Shown: piece by piece, positions 1 through 6,281 of the stretch | Layout of the letters: each line of letters starts with the position of its first letter | How positions within the stretch are numbered: position 1 is the first letter of the stretch | Source of the DNA: DATKMG01 sp035541995 | Lineage (GTDB): Bacteria > Acidobacteriota > Terriglobia > Versatilivoradales > Versatilivoraceae | Length of the DNA stretch: 11,509 nucleotides | NCBI GenBank assembly: GCA_035541995.1 | Contig: DATKMG010000182.1 | Span: 1-11,509, forward strand | Direction: 5' to 3' | The notes under the pieces: generated by a model | The model's database searches: none | Told to the model about the DNA's origin: nothing | What the model saw: only the letters and a program-made list of their open reading frames with translations | Program-made: the position numbers and the translations under genes

Positions 1-150
1 CGGAATGACACCGACTTGCCCAAGCGTACCGCGCTGAGTGAGAAGGACGTCTCCCGGGTAGGCCGTGTTCGCGGGGAAAATCCTGTGCCCGCCGCGAACA
101 AAAGTCAACGCCCTGGACCTCTTGGTGTGCGATCAACGGGCCGCGCATGA
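1..150 (+). CDS. Possible C-terminal end of an unrecognised protein (5' truncated by the window)
   Basis: Frame 1 is open from the window edge to a TGA at 148-150, giving about 49 residues. The other two forward frames hit stops within the first 40 bases. The peptide is hydrophilic and rich in Arg, Pro and Gly, with no motif, membrane segment or domain that I recognise. It would be only the tail of a protein whose body lies upstream. An open frame of this length can arise by chance in GC-rich DNA, so this is tentative. The stretch from 151 to 282 shows no gene. Confidence 0.28.
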   Translation, partial: RNDTDLPKRTALSEKDVSRVGRVRGENPVPAANKSQRPGPLGVRSTGRA

Positions 151-282
151 ACAGGAGAAGACGTATTGGGAAGGACGTCCGAAAAATTCGTGCCATTATG
201 AATCAGTTCTGATATTTTGTCTTTCCTGCCTGCGCCGGAGTTTATTCCGTCGTGAAGCGACTTGAGATGCGAGGAGATTTCA

Positions 283-1545
283 GTGGGTACCGAAGTCCAT
301 GGGTTATCCCTGCAGACCATACCGGAGACGGTTGGGCGTCTTATCAACGCGACTCCGGTGGTCGATATGCACACTCACCTCTTCAGCCGGGAATTCGGCA
401 ATCTTGGGCTGTGGGGGATTGATGAACTACTGACCTACCACTATTTGATCGCAGAGTACTTTCGCTACTCGCCGATGAGACCTGCCGATTTCTGGGCATT
501 GCCAAAGACTCGTCAGGCGGAACTTATCTGGCAGGTCGTATTTATTGATAATCCTCCTCTCTCAGAAGCCACGCGGGGCATTCTGACCGTGCTTCACTCC
601 TTGGGGCTTGATGTGGCTTCCCGCAACTTGGCTTCCTACCGTGATTTTTTCCGGCAGCAAACTCCCGGAGATTACATTGACCGGGTGTTGGACTTGGCCC
701 GAGTCAAGCAGGTGGTCATGACCAATGACCCCTTTGACCCTGCGGAACGAGAAGTCTGGCTACGGGCCCCCCGGGTGGATCCGCGATTCAAGGCGGTATT
801 GCGGCTGGATCCGTTACTCATGAAATGGGAAGAGGCAGCCGCTGGCCTATCCGCATGGGGGTATTCTGTCGGGCGACCGCTCGATTCCTCAACTTTGTCG
901 GAGGTCCGCCGCTTTCTCGAGGATTGGGTCAAGTGCATGCACCCCGTCTACATGGCTGTGTCGCTGCCTCCAAGTTTCCAATTTCCTGAAGACTCGTCCC
1001 GCGCCCGGCTAATCCAGGAATGCGTTATGCCGGTTTGCCAGGAACACGGAATTCCTTTTGCTATGATGATCGGGGTCCGCAAGCTCGTTAATCCGGAGCT
1101 TCGACTGGCAGGGGACAGCCTGGGTGTTGCAGATGTGACGGTGGTCGAACGGATGTGTGAGTGTTTTCCGTACAACCGTTTTCTGGTGACGATGCTGTCA
1201 CTGGAAAATCAGCATGCCTTGTGCGTGGCTGCCCGGAAATTCCGAAATCTGCTGCCCTTCGGGTGCTGGTGGTTTCTTAACAATCCCGGCCTTGTTGAAG
1301 TCATCACCCGGATGCGACTGGAACTTCTTGGCACTAGCTTTGTCCCACAGCATTCTGATGCCCGAGTGCTTGATCAATTGATCTATAAATGGGCGCATTC
1401 ACGCCAGATTCTCGCCAAAGTGTTGATTGACAAGTACAATGACCTGGTGAGAACGGGCTGGACCGTCACGGAGGATTCCATCCAGCGGGATGTATCTAAT
1501 CTCCTGGAAGGGAATTTCCGCCGGTGGATTGCAGAAGCGCGCTAA
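283..1545 (+). CDS. Glucuronate isomerase (UxaC)-family protein, divergent
   Basis: UxaC belongs to the amidohydrolase superfamily and isomerises glucuronate to fructuronate (galacturonate to tagaturonate) in the cytoplasm. I chose GTG 283 (420 aa) because GAGGAG lies 6 nt upstream; a TTG at 262 would add 7 residues without a good ribosome site. Seen in the sequence, numbered from GTG: the metal-binding D-M-H-T-H at 28-32, an H-Y pair at 53-54 matching the family's substrate-binding HY, T-N-D-P at 147-150, a G-C-W-W-F block near 327-331, and H-S-D-A-R at 357-361 matching the conserved D-S-R of UxaC. Order and spacing fit the family, but the protein is shorter than the usual roughly 470 aa. 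Where E. coli UxaC has H-I-G-A-L-R, this protein reads M-M-I-G-V-R, so the His is missing while the Arg remains. Family membership is firm; isomerase activity and substrate are not. It stands alone, followed by a 205-bp gap. Confidence 0.85.
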   Translation: MGTEVHGLSLQTIPETVGRLINATPVVDMHTHLFSREFGNLGLWGIDELLTYHYLIAEYFRYSPMRPADFWALPKTRQAELIWQVVFIDNPPLSEATRGILTVLHSLGLDVASRNLASYRDFFRQQTPGDYIDRVLDLARVKQVVMTNDPFDPAEREVWLRAPRVDPRFKAVLRLDPLLMKWEEAAAGLSAWGYSVGRPLDSSTLSEVRRFLEDWVKCMHPVYMAVSLPPSFQFPEDSSRARLIQECVMPVCQEHGIPFAMMIGVRKLVNPELRLAGDSLGVADVTVVERMCECFPYNRFLVTMLSLENQHALCVAARKFRNLLPFGCWWFLNNPGLVEVITRMRLELLGTSFVPQHSDARVLDQLIYKWAHSRQILAKVLIDKYNDLVRTGWTVTEDSIQRDVSNLLEGNFRRWIAEAR

Positions 1546-1600
1546 ACAACGATGCGTCGGTTCTGCGAGCATGGTGCCGTCATTCGTCGTGGTTTTGTAG

Positions 1601-1622
1601 GGGCAGGCCCCTGTGCCTGCCC
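1601..1622. repeat. Intergenic hairpin (REP-like)
   Basis: GGGCAGGC (1601-1608) and GCCTGCCC (1615-1622) form a perfect 8-bp stem around a 6-nt loop. It sits 56 bp after the stop of the UxaC-like gene, with no T-run behind it. The sequence resembles the short GC-rich palindromes scattered between genes in many environmental bacteria. A role as transcript end or mRNA stabiliser is possible but only inferred. Confidence 0.5.
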
Positions 1623-1641
1623 GGGGTGGGAACCGTGACCT

Positions 1642-1658
1642 AGGGCGGTCGCCCTTTT
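1642..1658 (+). terminator. Weak terminator-like stem-loop
   Basis: AGGGC and GCCCT pair around a GGTC tetraloop and are followed by TTTT (1655-1658, the first T closing the stem), then C. The stem has only 5 bp, so this would be a weak intrinsic terminator at best. It lies between the UxaC-like gene and the PilZ gene, where a transcript end would make sense. Confidence 0.22.
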
Positions 1659-1750
1659 CAATCCCGTGCGCCCCTTGGGTAGCGCGGGGCCGAGGTTTCA
1701 GGGTAAAATCTTCCCTGGCCCAGGAAGGAAAACTGACTCAGGATGAAACG

Positions 1751-2428
1751 ATGAATCAGGTTCGAGCCGAGGTCAACGAATTGGTTCAGATTCAAGTGGC
1801 GGAGGATCCCAATTCCCGGACCTATTACAGCCGCGTGGAAGATGCGTCGGGCGACCGCCTCAACATCTCCTGGCCCACCGAGGCCGGTGTGAGAATCCCC
1901 TTTCACAAGAGCGAGCGGCTGTTTATCTCCTTCACTCGACAGGATGCTGTTTATGGCTTTCAGGCATCGGTGACTGCGACGATCCCCGGGCCCATCCCGA
2001 TGCTGACTGTTCAATCGAGTGGGGAGATCGAGAGGATACAGCGCCGAGAATATGTGAGGGTACCCTCCCTGCTCCCCGTGGAACTGACGGCCGTAGTGAT
2101 TGCCCCCCCCGGATCCGGTGAGTCCTCACCAGACGTTCATTCCATCAAGACCAACACGGTCAATATCAGCGGGGGCGGCTTCGCCATCCACCACAAGTTC
2201 GTGCTTCCCGTTGGCACCATGTTACAGGTCAAACTCCACCTGCCCGGCCATCCTGAGCCTTTGCAGTTATCCGCACGGGTAGTGCGGAATGAAAGTCGCG
2301 AAGATGTCCATAAGAACCGATTCTTTCTGATCGGCATCCAGTTTATTACCATTCCGGAGAGGATTCGGATGCGCATCGTTCGTCACGTTTTCGATGCTCA
2401 GAAAGCGGCCCTGACCCGCGAGGATTGA
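1751..2428 (+). CDS. PilZ-domain protein with YcgR-like N-terminal domain (cyclic di-GMP effector type)
   Basis: A 225-residue protein with the two-domain layout of YcgR-type effectors: an N-terminal beta-rich domain (about 1-95) and a C-terminal PilZ domain (about 97-215). The cyclic di-GMP-binding signature is intact. R-R-E-Y-V-R at 98-103 fits RxxxR, and N-I-S-G-G-G at 138-143 fits (D/N)xSxxG. Such proteins bind cyclic di-GMP and alter motility, secretion or polysaccharide synthesis through a protein partner; the partner here is unknown. I chose ATG 1751 because a CAGGA-type ribosome site precedes it by about 8 nt and the family N-terminus fits. The frame stays open back to 1613, but that part is Arg/Gly/Pro-rich and reads through the 1642-1658 stem-loop. 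The stop TGA (2426-2428) lies 14 nt before the uvrB ATG, so the two are probably cotranscribed. No flagellar or pilus gene is nearby. Confidence 0.87.
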   Translation: MNQVRAEVNELVQIQVAEDPNSRTYYSRVEDASGDRLNISWPTEAGVRIPFHKSERLFISFTRQDAVYGFQASVTATIPGPIPMLTVQSSGEIERIQRREYVRVPSLLPVELTAVVIAPPGSGESSPDVHSIKTNTVNISGGGFAIHHKFVLPVGTMLQVKLHLPGHPEPLQLSARVVRNESREDVHKNRFFLIGIQFITIPERIRMRIVRHVFDAQKAALTRED

Positions 2429-2442
2429 TCTCCTTGCTCCCC

Positions 2443-4440
2443 ATGTTGCGGTCCCAGCAAAGGTTTCAAGTCGCCCAATTCCAACCCAAAGGTGACCAGG
2501 TCTCAGCCATCGAGCAATTGACCCGAGGGCTCGCTGACGGTCGGACGCACCAGGTTCTTCTGGGAGTGACTGGTTCTGGAAAGACTTACACCATGGCCAA
2601 AGTCATTGAGGCAGTCAACCGGCCGACGCTGGTTCTGGCCCATAACAAGACTTTGGCAGCCCAGCTTTGCCAGGAGTTTCGGACCTTTTTCCCTCAGAAC
2701 GCCGTGGAGTATTTTGTCAGCTACTACGACTATTACCAGCCTGAGGCCTATATCGCGTCGACCGACACCTACATCGAGAAAGAAGCCACCATCAACGAGG
2801 AGATCGACAGGATGCGCATGTCGGCAACCCGCAGCCTGTTTGAACGGCGTGACTGTTTGATCGTAGCGAGCGTCAGCTGCATTTACGGTATTGGCTCCCC
2901 TGAAGCCTACTACGGAATGCTGCTTTTCCTGGACAAAGGGCAGCGCGTCAAGCGAGAAGAAATCATTAAAAAGCTGGTGGAGATTCAATATGAGCGCAAC
3001 GACAACGACTTCCATCGCGGCACCTTCAGGGTTCGGGGGGATATCATCGAGGTCTTCCCCGCCTACGAGGATTACGCCTATCGCATCGAACTCTTTGGAG
3101 ACGAGATAGAAAACCTCCTGCAAATCGATCCGCTTTACGGTGATCTCCGTTTCAGTTATGAACGCCTTCCCATCTACCCCAAGTCCCATTATGTGATGCC
3201 GCGCAAGACGCTGCTCAATGCCATCGAGTCCATCAAACAGGAACTGCAGGGATGGAGGGGAGAATTGGAAGCGCAGGGAAAGCACATCGAAGCTCAACGG
3301 GTTCATCAACGGACTATGTTCGACATCGAGATGATGAAGGAAATCGGATTCTGTCACGGCATCGAGAACTATTCCAGGCACCTTTCAGGTCGCCAGCCGG
3401 GTGAGCCTCCCCCCACCCTGCTAGACTACTTGCCGCAAGACCACCTAATCTTCATCGACGAGAGTCACCAGAGCATTCCCCAGGTACGCGGCATGTATGG
3501 TGGAGACCGTTCCCGCAAAGAGAACCTGGTGAAATACGGATTCCGCTTGCCGTCTGCTCTGGATAACCGGCCTCTGAAGTTCGAGGAGTTTGAGCAGCGC
3601 CTGAATCAAGTGATCTGTGTTTCGGCCACTCCAGGCCCCTATGAGTTGACCAAAACCAGTGGCGAAGTAGTGGAACAGATCATCCGGCCCACCGGTTTAG
3701 TTGACCCTGAAGTTGAAGTGAGGCCAATCCGGGGGCAGATCGACGACCTCCTGCATGAAATCCGCCTTCGCGAAACTCAAAAGGAAAGGGTCTTGGTGAC
3801 TACCCTAACCAAACGCATGGCGGAAGATCTGGCTGAGTTCTACCGGGAAGTAGGGGTCAAATGCCGCTACATGCACTCTGAGGTGGAAACCCTGGAGCGG
3901 ATCAAAATCATTCGCGACCTGCGGCGCGGGATTTTCGATGTCCTGATTGGAATCAATCTGCTGCGGGAAGGTCTTGACCTGCCTGAGGTCTCGCTGGTGG
4001 CCATTCTCGACGCTGATAAAGAGGGTTTCTTGCGTTCCCGGGATTCCTTGATTCAAACCATTGGCCGGGCCGCTCGGAACATCAATGGTAAAGCCATTCT
4101 TTACGCAGATATTATGACTGAATCCATGGCCAATGCCATATCCGAAACCAACCGTCGTCGAGAAATTCAGGTTCGGTTCAACGAAGAAAATGGTATTACT
4201 CCCCAGTCAATTATCAAACCCATAGACATGAGCCTCATTACCATGACGGAGGCGGACTATGTGGATTTCGCGGTTGATGAGGAAGTGGAATCGATCAATA
4301 GCCCTGAGCAACTGGAGCAGCAAATCTTGAAGTTACAGAAACAGATGCGCGATGCCGCACAGAAGTTCGAATTCGAAAAAGCAGCGCGCCTGCGAGACCT
4401 GATCAAGACGCTCAAAGAGAGAGAAATGAAGGTCCTGTAG
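2443..4440 (+). CDS. uvrB: UvrABC system protein B (excinuclease ABC subunit B)
   Basis: UvrB is the DNA-loading, damage-verifying helicase-fold subunit of nucleotide excision repair, acting with UvrA and UvrC in the cytoplasm. The 665-residue product is close to E. coli UvrB (673) along its whole length. Numbered from ATG 2443: the F-x-P-K-G-D-Q N-terminal motif near 13-19, Walker A G-V-T-G-S-G-K-T at 41-48, the Y-Y-D-Y-Y-Q-P-E-A-Y beta-hairpin that clamps DNA at about 94-103, the Walker B-type D-E-S-H at 339-342, V-S-A-T-P-G (motif III), V-T-T-L-T-K-R-M-A-E-D (motif IV region), Q-T-I-G-R-A-A-R (motif VI), and a C-terminal UVR coiled-coil motif (about 626-661) that contacts UvrC. The start is uncertain: TTG 2425 overlaps the PilZ stop, and TTG 2434 has GAGGA 9 nt upstream. 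ATG 2443 is the conventional choice but has no close ribosome site, so translation may be coupled to the PilZ gene. Confidence 0.97.
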   Translation: MLRSQQRFQVAQFQPKGDQVSAIEQLTRGLADGRTHQVLLGVTGSGKTYTMAKVIEAVNRPTLVLAHNKTLAAQLCQEFRTFFPQNAVEYFVSYYDYYQPEAYIASTDTYIEKEATINEEIDRMRMSATRSLFERRDCLIVASVSCIYGIGSPEAYYGMLLFLDKGQRVKREEIIKKLVEIQYERNDNDFHRGTFRVRGDIIEVFPAYEDYAYRIELFGDEIENLLQIDPLYGDLRFSYERLPIYPKSHYVMPRKTLLNAIESIKQELQGWRGELEAQGKHIEAQRVHQRTMFDIEMMKEIGFCHGIENYSRHLSGRQPGEPPPTLLDYLPQDHLIFIDESHQSIPQVRGMYGGDRSRKENLVKYGFRLPSALDNRPLKFEEFEQRLNQVICVSATPGPYELTKTSGEVVEQIIRPTGLVDPEVEVRPIRGQIDDLLHEIRLRETQKERVLVTTLTKRMAEDLAEFYREVGVKCRYMHSEVETLERIKIIRDLRRGIFDVLIGINLLREGLDLPEVSLVAILDADKEGFLRSRDSLIQTIGRAARNINGKAILYADIMTESMANAISETNRRREIQVRFNEENGITPQSIIKPIDMSLITMTEADYVDFAVDEEVESINSPEQLEQQILKLQKQMRDAAQKFEFEKAARLRDLIKTLKEREMKVL

Positions 4441-4476
4441 TCTCAGGCATCCGGGCAATTGGGCGCTTCCAAAAAC

Positions 4477-4637
4477 GGGTGCAACTCAAAGTGCGAGTGG
4501 AAAGGGAGTGCATTCGCGGCATGTTGCAGGAAGCGGGACGAGGGCGTCCCGTCTCCAAGGCTTTGGAGACGCCGCGCCCCCGCGGCGCCAGAACCGGGAA
4601 TAAATGACTTAGCTCTGTCGCACTCTGAATTGCACCA
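4477..4637. mobile_element. MITE-like palindromic element with terminal inverted repeats and flanking 9-bp direct repeats
   Basis: A 19-bp segment at 4478-4496 (starting GGTGCAA) is repeated inverted at 4618-4636 with two mismatches. One base outside each arm lies the same direct repeat, TCCAAAAAC, at 4468-4476 and 4638-4646, as expected of a target-site duplication. Further in, ATTCGCGG-like and ATTCCCGG-like stretches also pair, so the whole element is an imperfect palindrome around three hairpins (4534-4587). No transposase is encoded; the size (about 161 bp) and layout fit a non-autonomous element mobilised in trans. Alternatively it is a fixed structured RNA or intergenic palindrome, and the direct repeats are chance. 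The rest of the 4441-4801 gap holds only the promoter described separately. Confidence 0.5.
4534..4587. repeat. Three contiguous perfect 18-nt hairpins
   Basis: Three stem-loops stand end to end with no spacer. Each has a 7-bp perfect stem and a 4-nt loop: CGGGACG-AGGG-CGTCCCG (4534-4551), TCTCCAA-GGCT-TTGGAGA (4552-4569) and CGCCGCG-CCCC-CGCGGCG (4570-4587). They form the centre of the palindromic element at 4477-4637, so the folded strand would resemble a clover with an outer stem. The stem sequences differ, so this is not a tandem repeat. Confidence 0.8.
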
Positions 4638-4652
4638 TCCAAAAACAGGAAA

Positions 4653-4683
4653 TTGATCGTCGCCGGCTATTGTGAGATATAAT
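4653..4683 (+). promoter_or_regulatory. Candidate housekeeping (sigma-70-type) promoter for the TPR gene
   Basis: An exact TATAAT box (4678-4683) is preceded by TTGATC (4653-4658). The 19-bp spacing is longer than the optimal 17, so the -35 assignment is weaker than the -10. It would start a transcript near 4690 and leave a leader of about 110 nt before ATG 4802. It lies just outside the right end of the palindromic element. Confidence 0.4.
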
Positions 4684-4801
4684 TAGGTTGAAGTTGTTTG
4701 CAGTTCTTTCCATTCCATCGGAAGATTATTCGTCAACCAATCATTCCACCTCATTAGTGTCCTACCTTTGGTGGCGAGTCTTCTGGAATCGAGGGTGCCC
4801 C

Positions 4802-5563
4802 ATGAAAAAGTTCAGCTTTCTTCCCGTCATTATTTTGTGCCTTTCCCCATCGATGGTCTTTTCCAAAGAGACTCCTGGCACGCTTTCTCCGGAAAAGAAA
4901 GCAGAGATGGACCAGCTGGTCAAGAAAGGGGATTCTCTCCTGGCGCGAAAATTCTATGAGGATGCCATCCTGCAGTATCGGAAGGCGTTGGAAATTAATC
5001 CCAAGGAAGCAGTTCTTCAAAACAAGATGGGCATTGCTTACCATCAGCTGCAAAACACGGAGATGGCCAAGAAGCAGTATGAATTGGCCAAGAAACTCAA
5101 TCCGAAATACTCTGAGGCCTGGAACAATCTGGGCACAATTTACTATGGCACGAAGAAGTACAAGAAGGCGGTCAAGTGCTACGAAAAGTCCCTCGAGTTG
5201 AACCCCCAGTCAGCAACGGCTTATCACAATATGGGAGCCGCTTATTTTGGGCTTAAGAAATACGACAAAGGATTTCAAGCGTTTCAAGAGGCGTTTCGCC
5301 TGGATCCGACCATCCTGGACCGCACCTCCAACTATGGGACAGTAATCAAGACAACCGAATTGAATCAAGCCATGCAGAATTTCTATCTGGCCAAAATCTT
5401 CGCCGTCAATGGGCAGCAAGAGAAAGCCATTGCCTACTTGCTGAAAGCCTTGGAAATGGGATTCGACGAATACGACAAAATTACCAAGGAGCCAGCGTTC
5501 AAGCAGTTGGTCCAGGATGAGCGCTTGGCCAGGGCCATGGAGCCCAAGAAGTCGGCCAATTGA
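4802..5563 (+). CDS. Exported tetratricopeptide repeat (TPR) protein
   Basis: A 253-residue protein with an N-terminal signal peptide: M-K-K, a hydrophobic stretch to about residue 20, and likely cleavage near V-F-S-K (about 21). There is no proper lipobox, since Leu precedes the only Cys in this region. At least four TPR units follow, at about 36-69, 70-103, 104-137 and 138-171, with the usual G-x-x-Y and A-L-E-I-N-P style residues; a degenerate unit follows near 190-225. The tail, with G-F-D-E-Y-D and A-F-K-Q-L, is typical of bacterial TPR proteins in which each unit ends in a repeat of this form. TPRs are protein-binding scaffolds, so the likely place is the periplasm and the partner is unknown. 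I chose ATG 4802 because GAGGG precedes it by about 7 nt and it places the signal peptide first; an upstream in-frame start at 4688 would spoil the signal. The gene converges on the ACT-domain gene. Confidence 0.85.
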   Translation: MKKFSFLPVIILCLSPSMVFSKETPGTLSPEKKAEMDQLVKKGDSLLARKFYEDAILQYRKALEINPKEAVLQNKMGIAYHQLQNTEMAKKQYELAKKLNPKYSEAWNNLGTIYYGTKKYKKAVKCYEKSLELNPQSATAYHNMGAAYFGLKKYDKGFQAFQEAFRLDPTILDRTSNYGTVIKTTELNQAMQNFYLAKIFAVNGQQEKAIAYLLKALEMGFDEYDKITKEPAFKQLVQDERLARAMEPKKSAN

Positions 5564-5675
5564 TATTGCTTCTGCGGGCGCCAGTTTTCTGCCCCCCTTC
5601 GCAATTCCGTGACACATCACCAGCAGCGCCCGGGGGCATGTCTCTCGGCCGTCTTTCCCTGTCGGTTTGATTGAA

Positions 5676-6227
5676 TCAGGTGCTACTGGTCTGGTTGCTC
5701 AGCAGATTCAAACCGATATCGATATTTTCTTCGCGCTCTATCTCATCAAATCGAGTCCGGATAGCGCTCACGTTGAGCTCGGCCGGGATTGAGACAATCG
5801 CCTCCATTCGAAAGATGGGAGTTCCACTCCACGGAGCGAGGTAGGTTTTGGTCTCCATCGATTCGATATTGATTGCGAGGTTGCTCAGCACGCTACTGAT
5901 CCGGTGTACCACCCCCGGATGATCCATACAGGAGGCCGTCAATCGATAGGGCAGTTGAGGCCCGCTGGGTCTTGTTTTCGAAGGGCTCTTGAGAAAAATA
6001 GAAAGACCCGTTTGACTTGACAATTCATGGTGCTCCTGGGCAACTTTGTGAATACTGGAAGCCAGTCCTGAGATCAGGAGAATTTGTGCAAACTCGCCGC
6101 AAAAAACGGCCATTTTGCTATCCTCAATATTGCATCCCCTTTGCGCTATAAACTCAGAGATCTTCTCGACTAATCCGATCCGATCGGGTCCTACAGCAGT
6201 CAGAATCAGGTTTTCTCGACGATCCAC
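5676..6227 (-). CDS. Double ACT-domain protein, GcvR-like (glycine cleavage repressor family)
   Basis: A 183-residue protein made almost wholly of two ACT domains, the small-molecule-binding fold common in amino-acid regulation. Domain 1 (about 6-80) carries G-P-D-R-I-G-L-V at 13-20, the hallmark of the GcvR and formyl-tetrahydrofolate deformylase ACT type. Domain 2 (about 93-176) carries D-H-P-G-V-V-H-R-I-S at 102-111. There is no DNA-binding or catalytic domain. In E. coli, GcvR acts by binding the activator GcvA and represses the glycine cleavage operon; here the partner and ligand are unknown, and no gcv gene is in view. The start is GTG at 6227, with a strong GGGAGG site about 6 nt upstream on this strand. 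It follows the glycoside hydrolase-like gene by 54 bp on the same strand, so cotranscription is possible. It converges on the TPR gene, and I see no clear terminator in the 112-bp gap between them. Confidence 0.85.
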   Translation of the reverse strand: MDRRENLILTAVGPDRIGLVEKISEFIAQRGCNIEDSKMAVFCGEFAQILLISGLASSIHKVAQEHHELSSQTGLSIFLKSPSKTRPSGPQLPYRLTASCMDHPGVVHRISSVLSNLAINIESMETKTYLAPWSGTPIFRMEAIVSIPAELNVSAIRTRFDEIEREENIDIGLNLLSNQTSST

Positions 6228-6281
6228 TTTCCACCTCCCGTTAGGGTGCCTCGTGATTCTCAGACGAATATTGCCACAGAG

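Noticed and set aside
1613..1750. N-terminal extension of the PilZ protein by 46 residues
   Set aside because: The extension is low-complexity in character, passes through a stem-loop and is not part of the family; ATG 1751 has a better ribosome site.
2503..3381. Long minus-strand open frame (292 codons) opposite uvrB
   Set aside because: It lies fully within uvrB, antiparallel to highly conserved codons, and its translation has no recognisable domain. It is a shadow of the codon bias in uvrB.
4459..4656. Small plus-strand open frame after uvrB
   Set aside because: It runs through the inverted repeats and three hairpins of the palindromic element; composition is set by the palindromes, not by coding.
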